Position numbers and translations under genes: made by a program. DNA of 64,000 bases from Nitrospira lenta. GTDB taxonomy: Bacteria; Nitrospirota; Nitrospiria; Nitrospirales; Nitrospiraceae. The stretch is from positions 372,001-436,000 of the forward strand of contig NZ_OUNR01000001.1 of the NCBI RefSeq assembly GCF_900403705.1, given 5' to 3'. The notes under the pieces are model-generated. The model searched no databases, had not been told where the DNA came from, and was given only the letters and a program-made list of their open reading frames with translations. Below are positions 19,667 to 28,161 of the stretch, piece by piece; position 1 is the stretch's first letter; each line of letters begins with the position of its first letter.

Positions 19667-21145
19667 CTACTTCGCCGAGAGGTGATGGGAGAAACGAACG
19701 GCTCCCTTATCGTCGAGCACGGTCACATCGAATGCAGAGCTGGAAACCCGCACCAGACCGAAATTGTAGTACCCGCCTTCTTGAATCAGATTCGTCGCGT
19801 TGAGCGCCAGCGTCGGAGGCGACATGCGTCCTGGCGCTGCGGAAAGCGGTCCCGCCACAAACTCATGAAAATCAGGCACCCCGTCCCCGTTCGGGTCGTA
19901 TGCACTGGCTTGCACGTAGTGCACATCCCCCGCCAGGAACACCACATTCTTGAGATGCTGCGTGAGAATCGTATCGACGATCAGCTGCCGTTCATACTCA
20001 AACCCTGTCCCATCAGGCCCGCCCGCCCATCCATCGTTACCGGGGACCGTCGCCCCTCCCCCCTTGGGGATCGACAGCGGGACCGACGTCGCGATTACCT
20101 TCCACGTAGCCTGCGAATGACGCAACCCCTGCAACAACCACCGCAACTGCTCCTTGCCGAGCATCGTCTTCTCCTGCCCGTCCGGATCCGAATTTCTGCT
20201 GCGATATTGGCGATCGTCCAGAATGAACAGTTCCATATCCGCGCCATAGCGCACCGTCCGATACAGCCGCTGCGGATCGTCGGAGGGCGACGCAATCGGC
20301 CAATACTCGCGCAAGGCCTGACGACCCGCCGGCATCTGCGCTTCATACGGTCCGGCGAAGTTATTCTTCACTTCATGATCGTCCCAGGTCACATACACCG
20401 GCACCGATGCCAGAAACCGTCGCAACGGCAGCGACCCGCGCTGATACCGATGCCGCGCCCGATACTGGTCCAGCGTGGTAGCTTTAAAATCAGCCCCCGG
20501 TTCGTTGGGAGGCGCAGGACAGACATCATCGCTATAAATCGTGTCCCCCAGAAACAGGAAGAAGTCGAGGGGCTGTCGCCGCAGGACATCAAAGATCGGA
20601 TACCCGTCCGCTCCGACCCGGCACCGCTGCTGACCACCCAGATCGCCGCTCCACGCAAACGTGACCGGGACCGACGTCCCCTCATCCGGCAGCGTCATGA
20701 ACTCCCCGCGCGCCGCCAGCACCGCGTCGATATGTTCATGCGGCACAGCCACAGGCCCCACCAGCACGTGATACCGATAGTGCGTGCGGGGAACCAAGCC
20801 GGACAGCGGAATCGTCGCCGTAAAATCGCTCTCCGCCGTCGTGGTCACTCGATTCGTCCGCAAGAGAGGCCACACCACCGTTCCCATCTTCTCCGCCGCA
20901 TCCCAGGCCGACGCAGGCGCCCATTCGATGTGCACCATCGCCGGACCATCCGTTCGCGTCCATAACGCGGCGCTATGCCCGGTGACATCGCCGACCGCGA
21001 TCCCTTGCGGAAGCGTCTCCGGCTTGATCACCACCTCAGCCTGAAACGGACTGCCTGGAGGCAATCCCTCTCGTGAAGCAGACGTGCAACCGGCCGGAAT
21101 AAGAGACAGCAGAATCGTGGCAATCAGCGGGGTAATAAATCGCAT
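19667..21145 (-). CDS. PhoD-like alkaline phosphatase, lipoprotein
   Basis: A 492-residue protein with a lipoprotein signal (IATILLSLIPAGC). It has an N-terminal PhoD domain (GDVTGHSAALWTRTDG) and a metallophosphatase domain with FLGDTIYSDD, VTWDDHEVKNNF and FLAGDVHYVQ, which supply the metal ligands of the PhoD family (phosphodiesterase/phosphomonoesterase, often Ca/Fe-dependent). ATG 21145 matches the signal peptide; the frame is open upstream without similarity. Probably acts in the periplasm or on the outer membrane to release phosphate. Confidence 0.9.
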   Translation of the reverse strand: MRFITPLIATILLSLIPAGCTSASREGLPPGSPFQAEVVIKPETLPQGIAVGDVTGHSAALWTRTDGPAMVHIEWAPASAWDAAEKMGTVVWPLLRTNRVTTTAESDFTATIPLSGLVPRTHYRYHVLVGPVAVPHEHIDAVLAARGEFMTLPDEGTSVPVTFAWSGDLGGQQRCRVGADGYPIFDVLRRQPLDFFLFLGDTIYSDDVCPAPPNEPGADFKATTLDQYRARHRYQRGSLPLRRFLASVPVYVTWDDHEVKNNFAGPYEAQMPAGRQALREYWPIASPSDDPQRLYRTVRYGADMELFILDDRQYRSRNSDPDGQEKTMLGKEQLRWLLQGLRHSQATWKVIATSVPLSIPKGGGATVPGNDGWAGGPDGTGFEYERQLIVDTILTQHLKNVVFLAGDVHYVQASAYDPNGDGVPDFHEFVAGPLSAAPGRMSPPTLALNATNLIQEGGYYNFGLVRVSSSAFDVTVLDDKGAVRFSHHLSAK

Positions 21146-21250
21146 GGACAGTCCTTTTTCTATGAAGCTGGAGGGATCAAGCCCGGCACTGAGGCCTTGA
21201 AAATGAGAGGCACCCACCGGCATACTGCGCTCTATTACACGAGGCACACT

Positions 21251-21487
21251 ATGCATGACGTCAACTGCTGCGCACCAAACTGCCAATCCAATCCCTACGC
21301 ACCGGCGGGCACCAAGTCCCTGTGCAAGGACCATTTCCTGAATTTCCTCACCTGGCGCCGCCGCCGTGGCCCGCAAATGTTCCTGAAGTACGCCGCCATG
21401 ACGATGGAAGAGCGCGACACCGTCTCCGCCGAATGGCAGAAGACCATCCAAATTGACGAAGTCCCCTCCAACTCTCCGAAGAGTTAA
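21251..21487 (+). CDS. small Cys-rich hypothetical protein
   Basis: A 78-residue protein from ATG 21251 (an open frame reaches 21197). Its N-terminus has CCAPNCQSNPYAP and SLCKDHF, a Cys/His spacing that could bind one metal ion, followed by a basic WRRRRG stretch and a helix. No family recognised. The compact metal-site-plus-basic layout suggests nucleic-acid binding, which is a guess. Confidence 0.6.
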   Translation: MHDVNCCAPNCQSNPYAPAGTKSLCKDHFLNFLTWRRRRGPQMFLKYAAMTMEERDTVSAEWQKTIQIDEVPSNSPKS

Positions 21488-21554
21488 CAGACAGGTCCGC
21501 TGAAAAGGTCTCAGGCCTTCTATCCCGCGGTCGAACACAATCGCAGAGCCATCC

Positions 21555-21633
21555 CCTGCGCACGTTGGGCGAGCATCGCCCGTAATTTAGACATACGATT
21601 GAATCACGCAGGCGCGGTGAGCGAGCACAGAAC
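21555..21633. repeat. 79-bp direct repeat flanking a toxin-antitoxin pair, copy A
   Basis: Begins CCTGCGCACGTTGGGCGAGC and ends AGCGAGCACAGAAC. It aligns without gaps with 22335-22413, with roughly 70 percent identical positions by eye. Each copy contains the motif TGCGC...GCGAGCA twice. It lies just downstream of the toxin gene. Confidence 0.7.
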
Positions 21634-21648
21634 ACCACCCCACCTTCT

Positions 21649-21948
21649 CTACTTGCCCACACCTCTCACTTTCCAATAACCAGGACGCCGGTATTGATGC
21701 GCGACTGCCTCAATGCGCAAAACATCACCAGCGACGTTGTAATACAGGGTAAACGGAAAGCGGGTCAGAATGAACTTCCGAAGATTTTGATCGGCTGGAG
21801 TCCCAATCTCAGGCTGGTCAAGCAAGAGATCTGTTGCACGGCGAATCTCAGCTTCAAATCGCTCGCCTAAACCTGGCACTTGCTGTTCATAGTACACAGC
21901 GGCTTCAATGAGTTCCAACTCCGCTTCGGGGTGGAACTCCAGCGTCAT
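21649..21948 (-). CDS. RelE/ParE-family toxin
   Basis: A 99-residue basic protein with the RelE/ParE layout: LEFHPEAELELIEAAVYYEQ, a helix with FEAEIRRATDLL, and strands LRKFILTRFPFTLYYNV and RIEAVAHQYRRPGYW. ParE types poison gyrase and RelE types cleave mRNA at the ribosome; sequence does not decide which. The start overlaps the antitoxin gene by 4 bp, the usual antitoxin-first order. Confidence 0.9.
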   Translation of the reverse strand: MTLEFHPEAELELIEAAVYYEQQVPGLGERFEAEIRRATDLLLDQPEIGTPADQNLRKFILTRFPFTLYYNVAGDVLRIEAVAHQYRRPGYWKVRGVGK

Positions 21949-22178
21949 TTCTTCAGGCGGGCGCGAAGATGATCAAACACCTGTTGGGCTGGAACTGGCT
22001 GCACCTTCCCCTCGGCGATCTCTCGATGACGACGTTGGGCTTCCCTCAACCAGGCCTGCTCGACATTCGTGTCAGCCGGGCCATCGAGTTCACCGATCAG
22101 CACCTTCAACAACTCGGTCTTGTCCTCGAAACTCAACGACCGGATCTTTGCTTCGATCTGGGCAACATCGCTGGACAT
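21945..22178 (-). CDS. addiction module antitoxin (Unstab_antitox type)
   Basis: A 77-residue protein, MSSDVAQIEAKIRSLSFEDK onward, with helix ELLKVLIGEL and a C-terminal AWLREAQRRHREIAEGK, fitting the putative addiction-module component family (PF09720 type). ATG 22178 follows GGAGG by 5 bp and is preferred to the earlier in-frame codon at 22196. It should neutralise the ParE/RelE toxin encoded by the overlapping next gene and may repress the pair. Confidence 0.88.
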   Translation of the reverse strand: MSSDVAQIEAKIRSLSFEDKTELLKVLIGELDGPADTNVEQAWLREAQRRHREIAEGKVQPVPAQQVFDHLRARLKK

Positions 22179-22313
22179 AGCGACCTCCAGGTTCACAACT
22201 CAATCCCGCATTTTCTATATGAAGAGGACTCTACCCAGCAGGTTGAAAGATGTCAAACCATGGCTCAAGCCTACCTCAAACAGACCATTCTCCTCCCTGA
22301 CCATCCAAACAAG

Positions 22314-22431
22314 CGGGTCGTTGTGTGGTTTTCTCCTGCGCGCATTGAGCGAGCACCGCCCTTAATGTGAGCTTTTGATAGACTCTTGCGTGCGCGCTCA
22401 GCGAGCACAGAAAACTACACAACAACCCGCA
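22314..22431. repeat. inverted repeat containing direct repeat copy B
   Basis: Copy B of the 79-bp repeat is 22335-22413. It is extended by arms GGGTCGTTGTGTGGTTTTCT (22315-22334) and AGAAAACTACACAACAACCC (22410-22429), which are complementary apart from two positions, so the whole can form a long hairpin. Copy A lacks these arms. Confidence 0.7.
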
Positions 22432-22436
22432 TCCCT

Positions 22437-22829
22437 CTAGCCCATGACCGCCGACCCATGATGATGAATCATGAGCCACTCGTCGCCGATGCGTTCGAAG
22501 AGGTTGGTCGCGAGCACTTTGGCCTCTTGCGGCTCGTCGGATTGCTGACTGGTAATGCTTTCGACGCAGATCACCCAGGCCATGTCGCCCGCGACCTGGA
22601 TCATGACCTCGGACAATTCAAATTGCATGGAGAAGGTATTGTTAAAAATCAGCACCCAGGAATCGCGCACTTCGGGCCAGTCCGACCGTAGCGTCCAGCC
22701 GGGATGAATGCAGGTGACATATTCCTGATGCGCCCAGACACGATCCATCTTGGCGATATCGAGGCTCCCGAAGGCCTCGTAGAAAGCTTGATTGGCTTTA
22801 GTGACTTCGTCGATGCGTTGTTCGAGCAT
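22437..22829 (-). CDS. SnoaL/NTF2-like protein
   Basis: A 130-residue protein with the NTF2-like cone pattern: VTKANQAFYEAFGSLDIAKM, HQEYVTCIHPGW, RDSWVLIFNNT and a C-terminal strand pair ending LMIHHHGSAVMG. This fits the SnoaL_3/DUF4440-type group, whose members are varied small-molecule enzymes or binding proteins. No specific function can be given. ATG follows GGAGG on the minus strand. Confidence 0.8.
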   Translation of the reverse strand: MLEQRIDEVTKANQAFYEAFGSLDIAKMDRVWAHQEYVTCIHPGWTLRSDWPEVRDSWVLIFNNTFSMQFELSEVMIQVAGDMAWVICVESITSQQSDEPQEAKVLATNLFERIGDEWLMIHHHGSAVMG

Positions 22830-22890
22830 GCGGCCTCCTCCGTGAGAGAGGCATCATACTGCAATCACCAGCAGGAGGGCGAGGAGAGAA

Positions 22891-23328
22891 TCACGTCCAG
22901 AGGCCAGAAGGCGGCAGCTCAGAGGAGCGCCTGGACCGAGCGACCTCTTGAATCAGCAGCGGGAACTGTTCTCGCAGATGGTGCTTATCGATGGCCCGGT
23001 CAACCAGTGGCATCCTCCGCGCAATGGCGAGATGGACTTCATCGAAGGACATGATGACCACTCGAACGGACGCATTCCATTGCTTGATCAGTTCGACCGC
23101 TTCGAGGCCACCCATGTCCGGCATATTGGCATCCATCAACACCAGATCAGGGTGCCGTTCAGAAAGGCAACCGAGGGCCTCTTTGGCCGATCCGCAAATC
23201 CCGGCGACCTTGACCAGGGGCACCCCGCGCAACCAGCCCTCCAAAGCGCGGAGGAGGACCTGATGGTCGTCAACCACCAACACCCTGACCGGGCCTCCCT
23301 CTGAGCGGTGATGATTACCCAGCCGCAT
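22891..23328 (-). CDS. receiver-only response regulator
   Basis: A 145-residue NarL-type receiver: VRVLVVDDHQVLLRALEGWL, phosphoacceptor in DLVLMDANMPDMGGLE, and conserved Lys in RAIDKHHL. The LuxR-type DNA-binding domain that normally follows is absent; the protein ends with a short Arg/Ser tail. It overlaps the preceding small gene by 14 bp; an internal GTG near 23283 after GGGAGG is an alternative start. The kinase at 24365-26197 is a possible partner. Confidence 0.8.
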   Translation of the reverse strand: MRLGNHHRSEGGPVRVLVVDDHQVLLRALEGWLRGVPLVKVAGICGSAKEALGCLSERHPDLVLMDANMPDMGGLEAVELIKQWNASVRVVIMSFDEVHLAIARRMPLVDRAIDKHHLREQFPLLIQEVARSRRSSELPPSGLWT

Positions 23329-23593
23329 CTGGATTGAGACCTTGAGGCGGCCAGGGAACTCCCACGCCGAATTGCCTCGCCATTTTGTAAATTCCGATCA
23401 TCGACTCAGCCCGCAAACAGGCCTGCTCATCGCTCGACAGATTGGTCAGAACCCATCCTTTTGGTTCGCGGCGAAACGTTCTGCCTGCCGACAGACCGGC
23501 AACGGCGTCGGAATCGCCGGTCACCAAATACTCTTCCCCTTCAGGCCCCTTCACCAAAAGTCCAATGACAACCATCACACCCTCATATGACAC
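23315..23593 (-). CDS. hypothetical protein, 92 residues
   Basis: Not recognised. Starts MSYEGVMVVIGLLVKGPEGE, followed by strands and a helix with SSDEQACLRAESMIGIYKMA. No signal peptide or metal motif. It overlaps the receiver-only regulator and probably forms a two-gene transcript with it. Confidence 0.55.
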   Translation of the reverse strand: MSYEGVMVVIGLLVKGPEGEEYLVTGDSDAVAGLSAGRTFRREPKGWVLTNLSSDEQACLRAESMIGIYKMARQFGVGVPWPPQGLNPDAAG

Positions 23594-23714
23594 AGCAGAA
23601 GGCGATCGCCGATCAGGCTGATAGTCTTACCAGAGGCATTGCGCGTGACCTAGTGAGGAAATTCCTGATGGCCCGAGCGAGAACGAATGATCTGGATAGC
23701 AAACAGTCCGAGTT

Positions 23715-24368
23715 TTATGAGGAGGGATGAACCAACCCGAACTGGATCGCAAACCGGACGAGCCCGGCGACATCATGAATATCCAAACGCTCCATGAGTT
23801 GCGAACGATGCGTCTCGACCGTTTTCGTGCTGAGGCTCAACCGGAAGGCAATCTCTTTGGTCGAGTGGCCTTCGGCGATGAGCTGTAAAATCTCCCGCTG
23901 ACGCGGGCTGAGCCGATCGAGCGGGTTGACTGGATACGCCCCGTCATGCTGATAGGCCTCAAGGGCGTACCGGGCCACCGAAGGAGTCAGATACTGCTCC
24001 CCTCTGCTGACGGTTCTGATTGCCAGTTCCAATTCCTGAATATCGGCGCCTTTCAATAAGTACCCGGTGACCCCGGCCTTCAGCGCCTGCCGAAGGTACT
24101 CTTCATTGGCATGCATCGATAAGATCACGACCTTGACCTTCGGCCAGCTCTTTGTGATTCGGCTGGCGGCCTCCAATCCATTCAACCCGGGCATCGCAAT
24201 GTCCATGAGCACCAAATCAGGCTGCTGCACCTCCACCGCCTTGACGGCGGCCTGTCCATCGCTGACCTCAGCCACCACCAAAACGCCGCCCATCTTATCC
24301 AGAAGCGCATGGATTCCGGCCCTGACCAGCTGATGATCTTCGGCCAACAGCACGCGGACCTTCGTCAT
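23715..24368 (-). CDS. NarL/FixJ-type response regulator
   Basis: A 217-residue regulator with receiver (VRVLLAEDHQLVRAGIHALL, acceptor in DLVLMDIAMPGLNG, Lys in GYLLKGAD) and a LuxR-type HTH (LSPRQREILQLIAEGHSTKE, then SLSTKTVETHRSQL). ATG 24368 overlaps the kinase gene by 4 bp, so the two are a cognate pair. The target genes are not visible in the sequence. Confidence 0.94.
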   Translation of the reverse strand: MTKVRVLLAEDHQLVRAGIHALLDKMGGVLVVAEVSDGQAAVKAVEVQQPDLVLMDIAMPGLNGLEAASRITKSWPKVKVVILSMHANEEYLRQALKAGVTGYLLKGADIQELELAIRTVSRGEQYLTPSVARYALEAYQHDGAYPVNPLDRLSPRQREILQLIAEGHSTKEIAFRLSLSTKTVETHRSQLMERLDIHDVAGLVRFAIQFGLVHPSS

Positions 24369-26197
24369 AATGACAATGCCTCCTGCTGCAGCTCGGTACG
24401 CGGGACGGAGAAGATCAAAGACGTTCCCTGCCCGATGATCGACTGGATTGTCATAGTGCCCCCGACCAGGCTGATCCGCTCCTCCATCCCCAACATGCCC
24501 AGACTCGATCCCTGCTGAGCCCGGACCCGCATCGCCGCCACGTCGAACCCACACCCGTCATCCTGGGCCACCACGCGAACCTCCTCGGACACCACCGCAA
24601 GAGAGAGCGACACGGATGAGGCCTTGGCATGACGAACGATATTGGTCATCGCTTCCTGCACGACGCGAAAGCACGCGATGCTCCGAGAGCCCGTCAAAAT
24701 CAGCGGCGCCTCGTCCAGATGCAACTGCAACTTCCACCCGGCCCGTTCCGCCTGCCTGGTCGCATACCAGCGCAGCGCCGGCACCAGCCCGAGATCGTCC
24801 AACAGCGAAGGCCGCAAATCCAGCGCCAGGCTCCGCACTCGGGCCAATAGCTGGTCGCTGATCTCGATGCTTTCGTTCAACTCCAGGGAAGGCTCTGTCC
24901 CTTGCCGGTCACGCTGCACCTGCTGCAAATTCAATTTGAGCACCGTCAGGGCCTGGCCGATTTCATCATGAAGATCCTGCGCCACGGCGCGTCGCTCCGC
25001 TTCCTGCACGTCAAAAAGGCGCTGGGCCAATGTCCGGGCCCGCACGGTGGCATTGCCGAGTTCAGCCGTGCGCTCGGCCACGCGCAACTCCAGCATCGCA
25101 TGTGCTTCCCGGAGCAGATCTTCAGCCTTTCTCCATTCCGTCACATCGTCCACAATGAAGGAGCACCGCACGACCCCGCTCGCTCCGTGATTGATCAGCG
25201 CGACCGTCGCCAGTAACGATCGCCGCTCCACCTTGCCCCCGCGCATATCATAGTGCTCATATTCAAACCGCACAGGCGACCGGCCATTGATACAGAGCCG
25301 ATAGTGATTCAGCCACATGCGGACCACGTCTCGAGACATGCCCAATTCGGAGGCGGTCCGCCCGCGCATCGCCTCCTGCAGCGTGCCCATAAACCTGGCC
25401 GTCGCCCGGTTGACCGACAGATTCCGAATGTCGTCGTCAAGAATTTCCACGACGCCCATCATGAGCGACGCGCTTTCAAAGAACGCCTGGAGCGTGACTT
25501 CACTGTGTTTGTACGACGCTTCCACCTCCAGCTTTGCCGTGATGTCGTGCGCAATGGTGGACAGCCCCACGACGAAACCGAACTGGTTTCGAATCGGAGA
25601 CCGGCTCAGCGACAAGGCAATCACGGTTCCATCGCAATGCAGCCACGCCGTGTCGTAGGGAAGCGCCGCTTCTCCTGACAGCAACTGCCGGCTCTTCTCC
25701 GCATCTTCACCGGCCTGTTTCGGCGCCATGATTGTGCTTAGGTGAAATCCGATCCGCTCAGAAGGGCCATAGCCGAACAGGCGTTCGGCCGCCCCGTTCC
25801 AGCTGACGACGACGCCGTTCAAATCCTGGCTAATGATCGCGTCCACGGACGAATTGACCAGCGCAGCCAATTGCCGGGCATTTCGGTCCATTGCCGCCAC
25901 ACGGCTTCGGTTCACCAGCACGGCCATGACCCAGAAAAGCGCGACACTGAGCGTGCGGTTCAGAAAGTCCGCATCCGCCGAAACCCCGCTGGGAGAAAGA
26001 ACCAATCCGGCACAGACGAGGAGCGTCGCCAGACCCGCCGCAAGATACGCAGACCAGGCCTGTTCCAACCAGAGCGTGAGCACGATCGGCACCGCATAGA
26101 GCAGAAACCCCTGATACCCCAGCGGCGTAAGGCAATCCAGCAGGAATGTCCCTGCCAGTATCAGGCCGATCGTGATATGGATTGTTCGAGTTGTCAT
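24365..26197 (-). CDS. membrane PAS sensor histidine kinase (HisKA_3)
   Basis: A 610-residue kinase. Residues 1-100 form three to four membrane helices (IGLILAGTFLLDCLTPLGYQ). Two PAS/PAC domains follow, ending at HDITAKLEVEAS and DDVTEWRKAEDLL, then a HisKA_3 dimerisation helix with the phosphorylated His in QDLHDEIGQAL, and an ATPase domain with DDGCGFD and GMLGMEERI. NarL-type partner is encoded next with 4-bp overlap. The N-terminal membrane region is related to that of the kinase at 29841. Confidence 0.93.
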   Translation of the reverse strand: MTTRTIHITIGLILAGTFLLDCLTPLGYQGFLLYAVPIVLTLWLEQAWSAYLAAGLATLLVCAGLVLSPSGVSADADFLNRTLSVALFWVMAVLVNRSRVAAMDRNARQLAALVNSSVDAIISQDLNGVVVSWNGAAERLFGYGPSERIGFHLSTIMAPKQAGEDAEKSRQLLSGEAALPYDTAWLHCDGTVIALSLSRSPIRNQFGFVVGLSTIAHDITAKLEVEASYKHSEVTLQAFFESASLMMGVVEILDDDIRNLSVNRATARFMGTLQEAMRGRTASELGMSRDVVRMWLNHYRLCINGRSPVRFEYEHYDMRGGKVERRSLLATVALINHGASGVVRCSFIVDDVTEWRKAEDLLREAHAMLELRVAERTAELGNATVRARTLAQRLFDVQEAERRAVAQDLHDEIGQALTVLKLNLQQVQRDRQGTEPSLELNESIEISDQLLARVRSLALDLRPSLLDDLGLVPALRWYATRQAERAGWKLQLHLDEAPLILTGSRSIACFRVVQEAMTNIVRHAKASSVSLSLAVVSEEVRVVAQDDGCGFDVAAMRVRAQQGSSLGMLGMEERISLVGGTMTIQSIIGQGTSLIFSVPRTELQQEALSL

Positions 26198-26487
26198 TGC
26201 CTGCGGCGCACGCGATGACTGAAGCTGCCGAGCTCACTGAGCCGTCCCGTCATCCCACGCAAGGACGCACACCCGGAGGCCTCTCGGCATAGGAACTCTG
26301 CGATGGAACAACCTTGATGTAAGGAGTATGGCCTGTCGGCCATGGAATGGCTGAGGACATCCGGCACAGAACCTGTGCGGCATGAAGGAGCACACATGAA
26401 TGGGAGGCATCCTACAGGAAAGCCCCCAACAGAAGCAGTACTACGGCGAGCATTCTCGCATCAGGCTTTTCCTTATAGTAAAATACC
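26198..26487. other. intergenic region with no recognised feature
   Basis: About 290 bp between the kinase start and the DMT transporter stop, both on the minus strand. It should carry the kinase promoter. I see no RNA gene, clear terminator or repeat. Confidence 0.4.
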
Positions 26488-27408
26488 TTATTCTTGAGAA
26501 CGTTCCGTGCCGGCCGGCATCGTCGTGAATCGATCGACCACCCAGACACCGGCGAGGATCAACGCGATCCCCATGAACTCGACCGGACCGACCGCCTCAT
26601 GCAGAATCAGCGCCGAAAGAGCGACCGCGGCAACCGGCGTGAGGTTGCCGAGAATCGACGCCCGGGAGGGCCCGATGCCTTGCACCCCGAACAACCAGGC
26701 TTGCTGCGCCACGGCCGTGGCAAAGACGACGAGATAGCCGAGCGCCAGCCAATCCGGCATCGTGACCGAGGCCACACCCGCATCGAACATCTTGCGATCG
26801 GTCCAGAGAAGGGGAATCTGAACGACCGTGGCGACCAGCAGCGTGGTCCAGTTGACGGTCAAGGGAGAGATCCGGTCCATCACGGCGCGGCTGCCGATGC
26901 TATAGAGCGCCCAGCTCACCACCCCGAGAAACACGAGCAACCCGCCGAACACCGGATGTTCGCCGGCGGCTTGAAATCCTGCAATCGACACCAGCGCCAC
27001 CCCGGCGCACGACAGCAGCCCCCCGGCCCACACCGATCGGAGCGGCACATCCTGAATCATCACGGCGGACAGCAGCGCCGTCACGACCGGAGCGGAGCCG
27101 ATAATGACGCCCGCCACCGCTCCGCTGACATAGTTCAGCCCGTACAAAATCAACAGATGGTTCCCGAGCACTCCAAGACCGAGCAGAAAAAGCGTCCGCA
27201 AATCAGCGGGTGTGAATCTGACCAGCGTACCCTCCTGCCACCACCAGGTGGTGAACAGAATCGCCAATCCGCCGATATCGCGCAACACAGAAGCTTCCAC
27301 GGCAGAAAACGACCCCAGAGCCAGCTTCTGCGCGACAATCGACCCGCCCCACAACACAGCGGCAAGCCCAAGCGCCCCGTAGGCCGCACTGGTGGACGAC
27401 GACTTCAC
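26488..27408 (-). CDS. EamA/DMT-family transporter
   Basis: A 306-residue membrane protein with about ten hydrophobic helices in two EamA halves, first AAVLWGGSIVAQKLALGSFS, second LGVVSWALYSIGSRAVMDRI. The drug/metabolite superfamily exports amino acids, nucleosides and other small molecules; substrate unknown. Its start overlaps the stop of the O-methyltransferase gene by 4 bp, so it is the second gene of that pair. Confidence 0.9.
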   Translation of the reverse strand: MKSSSTSAAYGALGLAAVLWGGSIVAQKLALGSFSAVEASVLRDIGGLAILFTTWWWQEGTLVRFTPADLRTLFLLGLGVLGNHLLILYGLNYVSGAVAGVIIGSAPVVTALLSAVMIQDVPLRSVWAGGLLSCAGVALVSIAGFQAAGEHPVFGGLLVFLGVVSWALYSIGSRAVMDRISPLTVNWTTLLVATVVQIPLLWTDRKMFDAGVASVTMPDWLALGYLVVFATAVAQQAWLFGVQGIGPSRASILGNLTPVAAVALSALILHEAVGPVEFMGIALILAGVWVVDRFTTMPAGTERSQE

Positions 27409-28058
27409 GACGCCGGCCCTTTCTTCCGAATTACCAGGACGCCGTCGCGAACCGTGACCAATACCGCCGTCACGCGCGCATCGCTAGCCACCGTCCGATT
27501 CAATTCCTGAATCGCCGCCGTCTTCTCATCAGGCGGCGGCTGCATCAGCACCTCGCCGTCCCAGAGCACATTGTCGATCAGAATGACGCCGGTGGGCGAC
27601 AGCAGATCGAACGCCCGGCGATAGTAGTTCAGGTAATTGACCTTGTCGGCGTCGATAAAGATCACATCGAACGGACCGGCCAGCTCGCGCATGGTCTCCA
27701 ATGCCGGTCCGAGGCGGATCTCGATCTTCTTGCCGTGCGGACTGTTCGCAAAATGGGTTCGTCCCAGGGCTGCCGATGTTTCATCGATCTCACACGTGAT
27801 CACGCGGCCATCGGCAGGGATCGCTTCCGCAAAACAGAGGGCACTGTAGCCGGTAAACATCCCGATCTCCAGCACCCGCGTCGCGCCCACCAACTGCGCC
27901 ATCATCTTGAGGAAGGCTCCTTCCAGCGGTCCGACCAGCATCTGGGCATGCGCCATCGTCCGTTGCGTGTCTTCGCGCAGCGCTCGGGCCACGTCCGATT
28001 CCGGCATGGAATGCGCCTGGGCATAGGCCTCGATCTCGGGAGCCACGAGCATCTTCAT
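27405..28058 (-). CDS. class I SAM-dependent O-methyltransferase
   Basis: A 217-residue enzyme of the caffeoyl-CoA/catechol O-methyltransferase type: VLEIGMFTGYSALCFAEAIP (SAM site I), FDVIFIDADKVNYLNYYR (metal/SAM) and GVILIDNVLWDGEV. The DADK motif provides ligands for the divalent metal used by this family. Bacterial members methylate small hydroxylated compounds; the natural substrate is unknown. The overlapping DMT exporter may move its product out, which is an inference. Confidence 0.9.
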   Translation of the reverse strand: MKMLVAPEIEAYAQAHSMPESDVARALREDTQRTMAHAQMLVGPLEGAFLKMMAQLVGATRVLEIGMFTGYSALCFAEAIPADGRVITCEIDETSAALGRTHFANSPHGKKIEIRLGPALETMRELAGPFDVIFIDADKVNYLNYYRRAFDLLSPTGVILIDNVLWDGEVLMQPPPDEKTAAIQELNRTVASDARVTAVLVTVRDGVLVIRKKGPAS

Positions 28059-28161
28059 TCGCGATCCTTTCGTCTCATTTCCGCATCATTTGAAAAACTC
28101 TGTCTGTCTTGCGTAGACTGCCTGAAGAATCGAGATCTTAGCATAAGCGAGGAGGCCGGAC

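Noticed and set aside
21555-21600. Integron attC-like core GTTGGGC in the direct repeat
   Set aside because: The sequence fits GTTRRRY by chance; the second copy lacks it, there is no matching RYYYAAC partner and no integrase.
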